Assembly (NCBI GenBank): GCA_025504975.1
Contig: JANUWI010000013.1
Span: 868,001-932,000 of the forward strand
Length of the DNA: 64,000 bases
Source of the DNA: Plenodomus lindquistii
Taxonomy: Eukaryota > Ascomycota > Dothideomycetes > Pleosporales > Leptosphaeriaceae
Direction: 5' to 3'
Below, in pieces: positions 42,682-54,430 of the stretch. Under the pieces are notes generated by a model. The model did no database searches. It was not told the DNA's origin and saw only the letters and a program-made list of their open reading frames with translations. The translations under genes were made by a program, and so were the position numbers. Position 1 is the stretch's first letter, and each line of letters starts with the position of its first letter.

Positions 42682-44639
42682 CTTGAAGACTGTAGAGAAG
42701 TGTGTATAGGAGACGTTGGAAGATCAAGTTGTGTTTGAGTGGTGAGCAATGTAGTGTTCAGAGCCCGGCCTTAAATACCTGCGTCAGCTCGAAGCCCTCG
42801 ACGGCTACTCTGTGAGTGACTTTGTCTCCTTCAGCTGCATCCTTCATGTGTTGCAGAATCAATACATCGTAGTCCAACCTGGGAGCTCCCTCCGCGTCCT
42901 TTGCGCAAGCCTCAGAACAAGCCTCAAAGACCTCCGGCATAGTCTTCAGGTACCAAGGTTACTACCAAGTCGTCCACCAAGTGTCCGGCGGCCAAATGCA
43001 GTTCATTCCCGTTTACCACCACAGTTATGGACTGAGGGTCCAGAGCATTAGCTTCGATAAGTCGACGCCTTGATACCCCGCAGTCTGGACATGTAGCGTA
43101 CCTCGTATTCGAACAGCCGAGAGTTTATTTGACCGTGAGACCATATGCGAGATGCGCTCACTTTGAAGCACATCCTCTAAATTCCCTACTTGTCGGTTCT
43201 GAATATGATCAGGGGTTCGCATCAATTGATTCAGGCCGTGAGCAAATGTTATAGGATGCAGAACAGGCCATGCTAAGCATAGGAAAGCTTAAAGTCGTTG
43301 TTGACGACGCATCCGTGACAATGTGCACACTGGTACTACGAGCAGCGTGGCTTGACGCCTCGCGATCGAACTTACAGAAACTTCGCATGTCAAGATGCAT
43401 CGGATAGGCGAAAACAGTGAAGCTCACGATGCCAAAACACTTGGCTGATCAACGTAGTAGGTGTAGCTAAGGCTACTATCTTTGTCTAGGCTGCACTAGT
43501 CTCAAATGCATGTACTCAGCAGACAGAATCGCACAAGTTTGTATTCCGCTTGAACCGTTTAGTCTGAGAAGTCTTAGGTGTAGCGAAGCGAGCGTGGCGT
43601 CGGGTCGTCGCTTGTTCAACAATTGTGGCCTCATGGGGATTTGGATGAAGCGCAATGGATACGCCTTGGAGTAGAGTAGATGGCAAAAGAGGCGAAGGGT
43701 ACATTGAGCGCATTTTGTCCGTAGACTTGTAGTCTACGTGATGATCGGGCCTTGTTTAATGTTGTAGCGATAACCTAACAATTTGCACCTTCTGATACCA
43801 CATCACTGATACGCAACTTGGCGCGATTGACAATGGAAGAGTGAGCTGACTTTGGGCTTGGGTAAGGCATTACTGTTAACGTTGATGCGGTTAGTGAGTT
43901 GGCGGATTTGAATGCGAAAGGTCATTATCGTCCAGTTTAGCGACGCGCTCAGCTCTGGTGGGCGCGCCTGCCAGCTGGAGATACGAACAGCATCACGTGT
44001 GACGTGGCGAAAGGTGCTTGACGAGGGATTGATTGATTCCCATTTGCCGGCGTAGCCACTAGGGAAGTCAATGCACGCTCTACAAAACGCCCAGTTGTAC
44101 AATTGAGTCTAGATCCAAGCTTCCGCCAATCGGACATCATTTCACTTCCGCATACCGTGCTAGGTATTCAGCTCTACGTGACAAGCATTATCTGTTTTAT
44201 AGACAGCACAGCATGGACCAGATGCAATTTTAGTGGCGTAACGATTCGGCGAGAGTCAGCCAGCCAGGTTTCTACACAATCAAGACAATCCGGAGTCCAA
44301 AGGCAACTTTATCGCACTTGCCCTCGGGTCGTCACTAGGGTGGTCATGTTGGTAGGAAAGACGACAAGTCAGAGGCAATTGAAGCGGTTGAGGAAAAAAG
44401 CAAGCAGAGATGGCAAACGCGACCTATTCGTTTTAGATGCGACGTGCTTGTATTTAGATGCTACGATCAACGCTCTGGGATGAAACAGCGGTAGTCTGAA
44501 TCGAACATGTTCTGTACAGTGCAATATTATATACATGATGGTTCAAGTGAGGCGCTTCTACAGTTGCAAGCAACAGTGATTGACGCCCGGACAGACCCTT
44601 TGGTTATGCGAAACTTGAAAGACAGAAATGTTCCGTAAT
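42682..44639. other. Gene-free stretch
   Basis: The first part is the promoter of the PAN gene. A 60-codon minus-strand frame at 42758-42940 (start MPEVFEACSEACAKDAEGA) resembles the inner Cys-x3-Cys part of a PAN module and might be a fragment. Nothing else was recognised through 44639. Confidence 0.5.
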
Positions 44640-47600
44640 CTACTCGTCATGCGTCCGATCGCCTCTAGCACCACTCATTCCGATCTCCAAATCCTCTCTG
44701 ATTCTCGACAGCGCGCTCTCCTCTTCATCATCTGCAATCTCATTATCGCTATCCTCACTGCTCACAGCACCAGTTGGGCTCTCCGTTTCAAGTTCCTCGC
44801 GTTCTTCTTCTTCTCCATCTGAGTCATCCGAATCATCGTCAACGTCCTTGTTCTGTCGCGGATCGCGACCGGATTCTGGCTTCACCTTGCGCTCGAAGTC
44901 CTCAGCGTGCGCATCGCGGAATACATCGCCAACAAACGTGAATGCGCGCTGCAGAGGCGAAGGCTTGAAGTCGTCTTGGAAAGTGCGCCGTTGACGTGTA
45001 GCCGATGTTTCGCGTTCGAGATCGATACCCGTAGTGGTCGCGGGGTGCTGTAGACCAGGAGGCAACCCAGAGGGAACATCGGGAGTACGTGGACGATCTT
45101 CTTCCGGCTGCTCCACGTCGACCCTGTGACCGCGGACACTGCTGCCCGTTTGACCTTCTTGTTCGGGGCTGGATGGGACATGATATGGTAGTGGCACGTC
45201 TCTGCTGGCGCGGAAACGGCCAACATTTGTGCAGTGCTCGTTCTCGACGCGAAAGAGAGACCATACTCCACGTCTGAAGATCTCCAAGAGAGACGCACAA
45301 AAGGATGTCACAGCCGAATGCTGAAGCTGGAGGGGTATGATTGTATAAAGTACCCAGTTAAACCGCAGGATCGGATCCATGATCATGGCACCATAGTACC
45401 ACCACACTTTCTTGTATGCAATCTCCTTACGTAGGAATCGATGTTTCGCGCGTGGGTCACCCAAGGACCAATCAAACAGAATATCCCAGATCGAAGTGTA
45501 GATGCCGTTGATCGTGGCAAATGTGATGAAGACTGCTTTCGTGGCTGACTTTTGATCCTGCCGATAAATGCTCAAGCTCGCATAGAACATGATCGTGGCA
45601 ACATATTTTCCAAAGTTGAGCAGGTGGGGAAACTTGTTACCAGTGTCCCAGTAGCGGCGGATGCACTGCAGTGCACGCCAAATACCGGGTAACGTAGTCA
45701 TGAAGCCCGCCACACGTAAGTGAGAGGAATTGCATTGGGGTGGATCATTCCAGCCGTGGGCATAGAGACAGAAGAATAGCGCAATATTCTGTGAACGATT
45801 AGCTGCAGGTATGGACAGAGACCTAGTGAACTTACGCCCATACTGTAAGTCAAGGAACAGAACATATCGCCAAGGTAAAAGTCGCGCCATTCCACAGGGT
45901 AAATACCAGCGAGTAGCAATCGCCACTATTAATATCAGCATTGAGTTTTGAATTGTACTCTGGCCACATACCAAGGAGTATAACAGCCACATTCGAGTGC
46001 GGAAGTAAAATATCTTCAACGGATTGAAGAGAATGGCGACGGCGAGTCCAATCAGAATCACTGGATAATACAGGTACATGCGATCCCCTCCGACCTGATG
46101 AAAATTTATCTGCATGAAAAGACCGAGCATGAAGAAACACCAACACGGTAGCTGTGATTTGTGAGCAGGTGCGCGTTTCGAAACTCCAGTCAACGTACCT
46201 CAGCAAGCTGCCTCCAGTCGAGGTAATGACGGGTATCGTATTCGAAAATAAAAACGTAATTGATCTTGTTGTCGTGCCATATACGACATGCAAAACAGAA
46301 GAGAAGCAGAAGGAAGTTGACGAGAAAGTATCCGGCGTAAATCTACAATGGTCAATATAGTCGTGGCCAACCTCCAGACTCACATACCTGTAGGAGATAG
46401 CTAGTATTCATTGCCAAGGTGCTGCTTTCCGGATGTTGCAAGTCTGTGATACTATTTGCTTTGATGATGCCTTGCACACCAAGGATGATTCCGGCTGTCA
46501 TCCAAATGCCATTGCGGAATGTGTTGTCCGTATAATCTCCTGCACGCGCAATCTTAATGCGCAGCTTGCCAATTGCGACCTTGTGGTTTCCACGTTCGAA
46601 GTATCTTGCGTAGAGATCCTCGGTAGCGCGAATGTGGCCTTCAATGATCTCACTGTTGACAAACCACGCTTTGTTTACTTTTTCGTTCATGTAACGCGAC
46701 GAAGGTCGAGCATTTACGGTTTTATCGTATTTTTTGTTGATCTTACGGAAGGCTGTCCGATTCAGTAGGGAGTAGGATTTGAGCAACTCAAGCCCACGGT
46801 AGTATTCTTGCAGGGCAACCTTGAGCTTGCGTTTCGCAGTCTGATACGGCACATCTGGAAACTCGGGGCGACGGGCAAAGTCATTGCGACCGTCGAGATT
46901 GTTCTTTGGCTGAAGCGCTGCAGGAGTGGCGAGCTGCGCGATGTTCTTCGTGCTTTTGCCGTACTTTCCAGCATTGATGGCATCCAGTGCGGCGTCGATG
47001 GGATTCAGCCACGAGTCTTTCATCGTTCCACCGTTGGCTTTGGTTTGCTGGATAGTCTCATTGGCTGAGCTTACTTGGCCGTCACTTAGCAGGTAGTGCC
47101 CGTCGTGTTTCTTGTTGTTCCTATGCTTGATCTTGGCAGTCTGCCGTTGGATGACTTCGTCAATTCGTCGATCTCGCATGATGTGAAGCTGGTCTCTGAG
47201 CACCGATAGACGGTTTGTAGCCTCGTCCTCTCGCTCCTTGTAGAATTTCTCGATCTTGTCCAACTCAGCATCGAGGAAGTTGAAGAACTCGGCCTGTCGG
47301 AAGTCGAGGTCACGATACGCCTCAAGTGGCACGTCGCCCGGGCTCTGAGGGGGTGTCTTGTTGCTCATTGAGAACAGACGCCGCACCGTAGGACGTGACT
47401 TGGCCTGCGTGATTGGGCCTGGCATGGAATTCATGCGCTTGGGGGTGAATACGCTCTTGTATCTGGCGGGGAGCGACGTAAAGCTCTTGTTGTGGGGGGA
47501 CTTTGTCTTGCCCACCTCAAAGGCATTGTCCGTTTCTGTGGCTGCAGGGGGCAATCGGACAGTCTTGTGCTTGTGCTGCGAGGCGGTGCTGGGCGCCATG

Positions 47601-48211
47601 CGTGGAGAAGGGTCCTCGGGGTCGAGCGCCGCGCCCGGGAGCTTCAACGAGGGCGGTGCTCTGTCTTGGCCAGCTGGGCCATCCTGGCTGCCGTTAGCAT
47701 TGCGAGGGCTGGCTGTGAAACTACCATAGCTGGTGCCCACGTCGCCTCGCCCTTGTGCCAGCGGCTCTTCTTCTGGCGAGCGCCCCAATTGACTGCCATT
47801 GGGCCGCGAGCGCTGAGTGTTGCGGCTGTTGCTGAGAGCCAGGGTCCTCAGATCCTCGGGGTCGCGTGTGCTGCCAGTCTCGCCGTGTCGGACGGGGTCA
47901 CGATTGAGGTACGTGTACTTTGGGGCCGCATCAAAGGGCGTGGGCAGGACGCTGTTCCCACGAAGGCGAATGCGCGGCGTCGATTCGACGTGACGAAGGG
48001 CGCGGCCGATTGCCTTGAGCTTCTTTTTGCCCGTCTTGCTGGGTGTCAGGAACGCTTCGACTACCGACGGCCTAACCAAGCTACTGGCGCACCTTGTAAT
48101 CCAGATATTTGAGCCGCCATTCCGGCACCAGGTCGCGCTCTAGCTCCCTACTCTAGTCAGTCGAGCGTGCGCCAGTGCCTGCCAAAGGACTGCTTACTTT
48201 GCGAACTTCAT
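44640..48211 (-). CDS. SYG1: SPX-EXS domain protein, Syg1/Xpr1-like phosphate exporter
   Basis: Seven exons (48198-48211, 48093-48147, 46388-48034, 46199-46342, 45972-46151, 45836-45925, 44640-45788) give 1092 residues. The N-terminal SPX domain starts MKFAKELERDLVPEWRLKYL, then DYKTGKKKLKAIGRAL with the basic cluster that binds inositol pyrophosphates. A long Pro/Ser-rich insert separates it from the rest of SPX (DFRQAEFFNFLDAELDKIEK onward). The membrane part and EXS domain include YAGYFLVNFLLLLFCFACRI, EYDTRHYLDWRQLAELPCWC, YPVEWRDFYLGDMFCSLTYS and GNKFPHLLNFGKYVATIMFY. The C-terminal tail is acidic (DDDSDDSDGEEEEREELE). Family members export phosphate or tune phosphate signalling. The third exon uses an AAG acceptor, chosen because it alone restores YKTGKKK. 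Confidence 0.93.
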
Positions 48212-48641
48212 CTCGGCACTCGCGACACGATCATGAAGCGAAGGTTGGGGGCCGTGTCGTCACAATCGTTGCATGTGCGCGGTCGCTGTCACAGGCGCGA
48301 GAAGTTATGGCAGATAGCGCGTTTGTGAAAGTGCGACCCAGAAACGCGCATGTGGAACGGCGCAGAAGCTGCGACCGTGTTGCATCACTGCGACTATCAG
48401 ATTGAGATGCGGTTGATGACTTTCTGTCGAGATCCCTGATTGGTTTTCGCTTGGCAGCATCCGACGTCATCAGGCCTTCCACCTAGATGCTGGGTACAGA
48501 TTGGCAATGCACCACAGACATAGCATCACCAATCGCTATCCGTTTCCAGATGAAAGACTGCCTTTGCCCACAGACGTACTTTTAAGTCTTTGTCATATTG
48601 AACTACCTCATGTCCGATGCATCCTGCCAATCCCCTGGGCA

Positions 48642-49193
48642 CTACCACCCACGCCTCTCAAATCGCTCCTGACGACCGTACTGGTTGGGATCGTACTGGT
48701 CGGCGCCCTGGCTGTTCACATAGTGCTCATCGTACATTTGCTCAGCGTTCCGTTCTGCCTGGCGCTTGGTCTTCTCACGGTCGAACCAGTCTTCACCCTT
48801 GGTTTCCTTGAACAGGTCAGCTTCCAAGTTTCACGATGCATCAAACATGGTCTTACCGCGAGCTTATCGACCTCGGCACCGGCAAAACCAGCGAGTAACT
48901 CCTTGGCCAACGCGTGGGACACGGGCTTGCCTGGGGTAACAGTCAGTGATCGGGTTTGATGACCCAGCAGACATGAAGAAAATGGCCTACCCTCGGCACG
49001 CTGATGGTCCTCAAAGGCCTTGAACCCAGCAAAGGCTGCTCCGCCGGCGAGGACTTCGTGCCCTAGGCTGCTCTTGTTCTCGTCGAACTGATCATTCTCG
49101 TAGACTTGCTGGTAGTTGTCCTCGTGTTTGTCTGCGGCTGTCAGTCACCCCACTTGAGTGCTAGCATCGAGCACGCATACCCCAGAAACCCAT
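48642..49193 (-). CDS. CipC-like protein (DUF3759 family)
   Basis: Four exons (49181-49193, 48991-49137, 48857-48930, 48642-48806) give 132 residues. The protein is small and soluble, starting MGFWGADKHEDNYQQVYEND, then SLGHEVLAGGAAFAGFKAFE, DHQRAEGKPVSHALAKELLA and DREKTKRQAERNAEQMYDEH. This is the pattern of the concanamycin-induced CipC protein of Aspergillus and its fungal relatives, often strongly induced by drugs or during infection or conidiation. Biochemical role unknown. The start exon is only 13 bases. The C-terminal tail (DPNQYGRQERFERRGW) is longer than in the core family. Confidence 0.88.
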
Positions 49194-49935
49194 GATGAAC
49201 AAGAACTGTCTTTTGAGTGAGAATTGGGTGATGGGTATGGAATCAGAGGCTAAAAGAGCACATGGGTACCTGGCACCTTTAAATATCGGTCGCTTCGCGC
49301 AATCCTGTATGCATCATTCGTCAGGTCAGCAATTGAAGCCTGGACGAACCAACCTAGACGTGTCCGCCATACCCCTCCTCTTCACAAATCATGCAGCTAG
49401 GCAGGAACAAGTCGTGGCCCGGTACAGCAATCAGGATAGTTTCGGGGTTTATACGGTCGAGGTTGCGCCTCAATACGCAACGGAGAGGCCAGAAAGACCG
49501 TCATTGGACGATGTGAACGGTCGAGATGCATCAGAGTATAGCAGAGCTCTCGATGTGGCTTAGATGCTTGCGTCACATGCTGGATTTCGGACATGTTTAG
49601 GTTGTACATAGCGGCAAGCTAAATAAGCTTTGCTTGGTAAAGCTTAGCCACAGCCGTCTGACAACGCGTCCGTGATTTGAGAGTTGTGCAGGAGGGCTAT
49701 CTCAGACAGAGCCGGGTCCTCGTGATTGACTGCAAATGTACTTTCAACAGACTCAGCATGCTGAATAGAAACGAGACCTAATTTGGTCGTCGAGTAACGA
49801 ACCTGTCCCGCGGCGCAGGAAAGCTTCGCTACGCTGCGTAAGCGACTCATCTCCCGCCGTTCCCATGGGTCCACCGCAACGTCACTCATTCGCTCGACCA
49901 CCCATGTAGACAACAACCATCCTCCAACCGCAATC
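49194..49935. other. Divergent intergenic stretch between CipC-like and hydrolase-like genes
   Basis: Both flanking genes point away from each other, so both promoters are here. A minus-strand frame (49644-49991) overlaps the first exon of the hydrolase gene on the opposite strand and is judged a shadow. No repeat is seen. Confidence 0.5.
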
Positions 49936-50732
49936 ATGCCCGGCCGATTGCCCACAAAGGCTGACTTCCCGTCATCCGTGAAGTTGAGCATTACGCCACG
50001 TACGTTGCGTCTGTGACAATTCCATTGTCGCGTAACGCGCCATGCTCACCAACGTTGACAGCGCCTTCTCCACAGCCTCCGACCAACATGTTGATTTTAC
50101 TGCACGGACTAGGCGACACGAATGCACCCTTCACGAAACTGGGACAGCAGTTGAATCTCCCTGAGACAGCATGTATCGCCGTGCAAGCGCCCGCGCCGCT
50201 ACCATTCGATCTCGGTGGCTTCCACTGGGGTGATGATATGGTCTTTGACCAAAGCACCGGCGAAATGGATGTGGACACTGGGTTTCAAGGCGCCATGCGA
50301 CTTGTATTGGAGAAGGTAATACGCGAGGGGCTCATCAAGAACTGTGGCTACAAAGCGCGCGAAATCATCATCTTTGGCTTCGCACAAGGTGGTATGGTAG
50401 GGCTACAAGCTGCGGCAGAGATGGATGGCGATGAGTTGGGTGGAGCCATCAGCATCGGCGGCGTTCTACCGCTCTCCTTGTCTTTGAAAGCTCAAGAGAA
50501 GAAGAGCAAGACTCCAGTTCTGGTCTGTAAGGCTTCACAGGGGTCTGCAGTCACCGACAGCGCTATGTCGAAAATCAAGAGTACCTTCGAGTACGTAGAG
50601 ATCAAGGAATGGGCGCGAAAAGGAGACAGTATGCCGAGTAACCGCGAGGAAATGATGCCCATCATGCAGTTCTTCGCGCGTAGGTTACGGAGCACGCGAG
50701 GCGTGCCTACAGGCAGCGTTGAACTGACGTGA
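49936..50732 (+). CDS. Carboxylesterase/phospholipase-like alpha/beta hydrolase lacking its nucleophile
   Basis: Two exons (49936-49999, 50062-50732) give 244 residues. The first exon was found because the in-frame start of the main frame is only GTG. Splicing from the ATG at 49936 gives MPGRLPTKADFPSSVKLSIT and then PPPSPQPPTN. The fold follows the lysophospholipase/carboxylesterase (Abhydrolase_2) group: MLILLHGLGDTNAPFTKLGQ, then QAPAPLPFDLGGFHWGDD and REIIIFGFAQGGMVGLQAA. The nucleophile elbow reads GFAQGG with Ala129 where the family has Ser. The usual Asp and His regions read KASQGSAVTDS and KGDSMPSNREEM, without an obvious catalytic Asp/His pair. It is therefore likely a non-catalytic relative, perhaps a binding protein. 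Confidence 0.8.
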
Positions 50733-51073
50733 GAGGCTCTCAATGGGCATGAACAAGGCTGGGCGCCTGCCATTCTTGGTGCGCTGGATTGTATCTCCAA
50801 GGCTGAGCCATCGGATGGAGTTCTTGCAAACTTTTGCTTCGTGAGATTGAAATCTACTTTTTGGAGAATGCTCCCGTGTATGGGACTGTCTCTCTATTCT
50901 ATTGGCATCCCACCAGTGCCACGCGATCTTGTTCCCCACTTTGGTAAGTTCCAAAGTTCGATTCGATGTGCACGTGATGCACATGCAGTGTGGTCCGTGC
51001 ATGGGTGCGCCACCTAGCATACAAATCAACTCCACCACTCGAATCTTTGGCCCTCTCACCGCTACATCGGAGA
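50733..51073. other. Intergenic
   Basis: A short stretch between two plus-strand genes. It should hold the promoter of the exopolyphosphatase gene at 51074. Nothing else is seen. Confidence 0.5.
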
Positions 51074-52424
51074 ATGGCGGTACCGAGAAATTCCCTGCGT
51101 GGCTTTCTCACGCAGGCCAGGAGCGCTCTCCGAGCTGCTATTGATTCTAGCCAGAAGGTCACGCTTGTCGTTGGCAACGAATCGGCTGGTAAGGGCATTT
51201 GTGGCTTTCTTTTTCTCCCGAGGCTGATAAGTGGCAGACCTTGATTCGATGTCGTGTTCGATAATATACGCATACATACGGTCCATGTCACCGCCCAAAA
51301 ATGCCTTTAGTCCCATTTACATACCAATCACAAATCTTCCGGCATCCGACGTTCAATTGCGACCCGAATATCTAGCGGTCTTTCAACATGCCAACATTGA
51401 AGCTAAGCATTTGATAACCCTTGATGACCTGCCGGCGCTGCCCGATATCCAATCTCATCTTGCTCCAGAGAACACAAACTGGATTCTCGTGGACCACAAT
51501 CAACTGCAAGGTCAGCTGGGCAAAGCCTATTCTCACCAAGTTACTGGGGTCATCGACCATCACGATGACGAGGACAGTGTCCCTCGAGATACCAGTGATG
51601 AGCCGCGCATTATTGAAAAGTCTGGGAGCTGCACCAGCCTGATTGCCAACTACTGTCGGCCTGCGTGGGACCAACTCTCTGAGTCTGCGATGTCGTCTGG
51701 TGCCGCATATGCTCAGGGAGACGGCATTTCTGATGATGCAGCGATTGTAAAGCGATGGGATGCAGACGTTGCCAAACTAGGATTGGCAAGTATTCTTATT
51801 GATACCGCAAATCTCCGCGACAAAGACAAGACCACTGAGCATGACCGCGCGGCAGTCGACTATCTCGAAGCCAAGGTCATGCTTTGTCCACAGCTGGCAG
51901 CAAGCTTTGACCGTGACAGCTTCTACAAGGAGATTGACGCCGCAAAAAAGGACATTGGCGCTATGAAGCTGCACGACATACTTCGGAAGGATTACAAGCA
52001 ATGGGCCCATGGGGACCTGAAGCTAGGGGTGAGCTCTGTTGTCAAGCCAATTGAATTCCTGCTGCAAAAAGCAGGCGAGGAAGAGGAATTATTGTCTTCA
52101 GCGGGGGCACTGTTGTCCGCGATGGAAAAATTCTCAAAAGAGCGTGAGCTGGATCTGTACAGTCTCATGACCACGTCAAGTTCTTCGGACGGGGAGTTTC
52201 AGAGGGAATTGCTCCTGTGGGCCTTCAACGATGGTGCTGTCACGGCTGCAAAGGCTTTCACCACGAATTCCAAGGATGAGTTGGGATTGGAGACATGGGA
52301 CGGTCCCAGCGACGTGGCCGAGGGAAACCGTGGCAACGGTCAGTGGAGAAGGGTATGGTGGCAACGACAGGTACAGCACAGTCGAAAACGTGTCGCACCT
52401 TTACTCAGGGAAGCAATGAAATGA
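51074..52424 (+). CDS. PPX1: DHH-family exopolyphosphatase (Ppx1-like)
   Basis: Two exons (51074-51188, 51238-52424) give 433 residues. The enzyme removes phosphate from the ends of polyphosphate chains in the cytosol, vacuole or mitochondria. The metal-binding motifs are present: the DLDS motif at 39-42 (rebuilt over the intron, NESADLDSMSCSIIYAYIRS), LVDHN at 123-126, and VIDHHDDE with the DHH triad at 145-147. Next come SCTSLI and the motif block ASILIDTANLRDKDKTTEHD. The C-terminal DHHA2-type domain contains KDYKQWAHGDLKLGVSSVV. Prune-like cyclic phosphodiesterases share this layout, but length and motif order favour Ppx1. Confidence 0.92.
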
Positions 52425-53280
52425 CTGGCGGCTGCAAGCGGCAAGCTGTAAAGACGGATTGAGCGTATCGCGGGTAGGAGATGAGTTGAGCATGTCGACG
52501 CACGAGACCAGGCGTTACGCCGAATCTTGACGCCCATGTTGCACTGAAGCAGCCCGCGATTGTCTACTGTGCAACATCAGACGCAAGACAGGGCTAGTCA
52601 GGACATGCGGTGTCCAAGATTTTGAGGAGAATATGTGGCTTGTTTGGAAAGTACCGGACGATAGCCGAAGCGGAGCGTAGTATACAAGGCTGGCACATGG
52701 ATCAGCGATCTTGGACGTGAGTGTGGAGCTGGTAGACGACGAAGACAAGGACGACAAGAGGACGAATACAAACATGTCAAGTGGAGACGTTATCATCTCG
52801 TAATGCCGGTCTCGGGGCAGAAGACATGGGCCAGTGAGAGGTAGGCAGAGTGCATTACTGCAAACATGCAAAAGAAAATGCACGAGGTGCAGCGATAGCC
52901 TCAAGCAGGAGATGGCGCAGGAGGCATAGTGTGCAGTGCAAGGGTGCGGCTCATTGGACAGTGACCGAGGTGCAGGTTAGGTTGACTCTAGGCATGCACG
53001 GCGAGATGAGGTGGGAAAACGGCGGTTCACAGCAGTGGAGCGCGTTAGTTGGGCGTGCAGGTCTTCTTTGACAGCAAGTCGTCTGCACATGCGCGGGGAA
53101 TTTTGGAGCTGCCAGCACATCAAGCGCAGTGCAGGGGGCATGCAAGCGTGGACCACTGGACAAGAGTCACGTACGCACAGAGGGCGAGGACGGATGACTA
53201 CCGAGTGTGGTTGCAGACACGGGGTAGCAGCGCGTCGTGTTTGTGTAGTCCTGGCTGTGTTGTAGTTGAGGTCGGCAGGT

Positions 53281-53310
53281 GGTAGTGGTAGTGGTAGTGG
53301 TAGTGGTAGT
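53281..53310. repeat. Hexanucleotide repeat (GGTAGT)5
   Basis: Five exact GGTAGT units are followed by degenerate copies to about 53333. The array lies in a gene-free stretch. It reads as Gly-Ser or Val repeats in spurious open frames. Confidence 0.9.
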
Positions 53311-54383
53311 AGTGGTGATGGTAAAGGTGGTCTCAATGGTGGGGGGATTTCCATTTCCATGGAGGGGCAGGAGGCAACCGACCATGGCAACGGCGGCGAT
53401 CAAAAAGAAGGATGCAAGGATGCGCTGTCCGGCACCAGCGGCGACCAAAGTCTCTGCAGCAGTCGGTGCATCTGTGAGAGGCGCGGGGGGGAATGACTGG
53501 CGGCCGTGTGAGCTGAGGGCTTTGGGCGGGCTGCAGCAACGATGCGGCGGGCGGGCGGCATGATTGGCGGGCGGGCCATGTGCGGTGGTGCAGCAAGACG
53601 ACGTCGATGCAAGTCATCCATGGTCTGGACAATACAATGGTCGTGGTCAACAAGCAGTAGCAGCGCTGCAGCAGGCGGTCAGGCCTCGCCACGCGCCCGT
53701 CTGAAGTAGGTGTAGGGTAAAAGTAGAATAGGGCGTTTGCTCATCACCGCTCCTGTTCGCAGCCCTGCGTGGCTGGGGGTCCACGGGTCGGTTGAGCTGC
53801 AGCCGTGACTTGTGCAGCGACTCGAGTAGGCCGTAGACTGTAGAGTAGAGGCGTGCCCAATCACGCGTCCACCGCCTCGCCTGCGGCCTGCCGCAACGAC
53901 ACGGCCCAAAGAGTCTTGACGCGCCAGCGCACACGTCGAGGCAGCCCTGCAGAGCATCGTCGTCTCCCAACTCGACTGCTCAGTGACGCTTCCCCCGGGC
54001 TGAGACGGCGTCAACGTCGACGTCCATGGCGAGATGAGCAGAAGAAGCCAACTCTCGGCCTCGCCCTCGGCGCAGGCGTCCACCCCGTCCACCCCGTCCA
54101 CCTCGTCCACCCCTCCCCCTCTGCGTAGGTACCCTCTCCCATCTCCAGCGTGCCCTCGCCGTGCCCAGGCCCAATAGCTGGGGCGCGCATCAATGCGCTC
54201 TGTACGATGAGCTGGCACCCGACCCGACCTGACTGACCCTCTTCGCAGCCGTCTCGCCCACGCTCACCCTCACCCACCTGTCCTCGCGCACCCACACGCC
54301 CTCGCACACTACAACTGTCGTCGACGACCCGCCTGCTGAGGCTCTGCCCCGGCCCTCCTCCTCACCTCCCGCCGCCCCCCTCC

Positions 54384-54422
54384 CCTCGCCCTCGCCCTCG
54401 CCCTCGCCCACCACCACCACCA
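54384..54422. repeat. CCCTCG and CCA runs in the leader of the RasGAP-like gene
   Basis: Four successive CCCTCG units and then CCACCACCACCACCACC lie a few bases upstream of the ATG at 54431. They form a C-rich 5' leader. Confidence 0.8.
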
Positions 54423-54430
54423 CCGCGGCC

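Larger units (their letters stand above)
52425..54430. other. Long gene-free stretch with simple repeats; promoter of the RasGAP-like gene
   Basis: No conserved protein is found on either strand. Open frames here are low-complexity products of GC-rich repeats. A hexamer repeat is at 53281-53310. The last 400 bases are rich in CCC, CTC and CCACC runs, with a short run of a 9-base unit (about 54079-54113) and of CCCTCG near 54384-54410. These are typical of a C/T-rich fungal leader. Confidence 0.6.

Noticed and set aside
46352..48079. Start of SYG1 at a start codon near 48079 within the big exon
   Set aside because: The first residues of that frame are intron. Two short upstream exons restore the conserved SPX start MKFAKELERDLVPEWRLKYL.
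49644..49991. Minus-strand frame of 115 codons
   Set aside because: It overlaps the first exon of the hydrolase-like gene on the other strand and has no family features.
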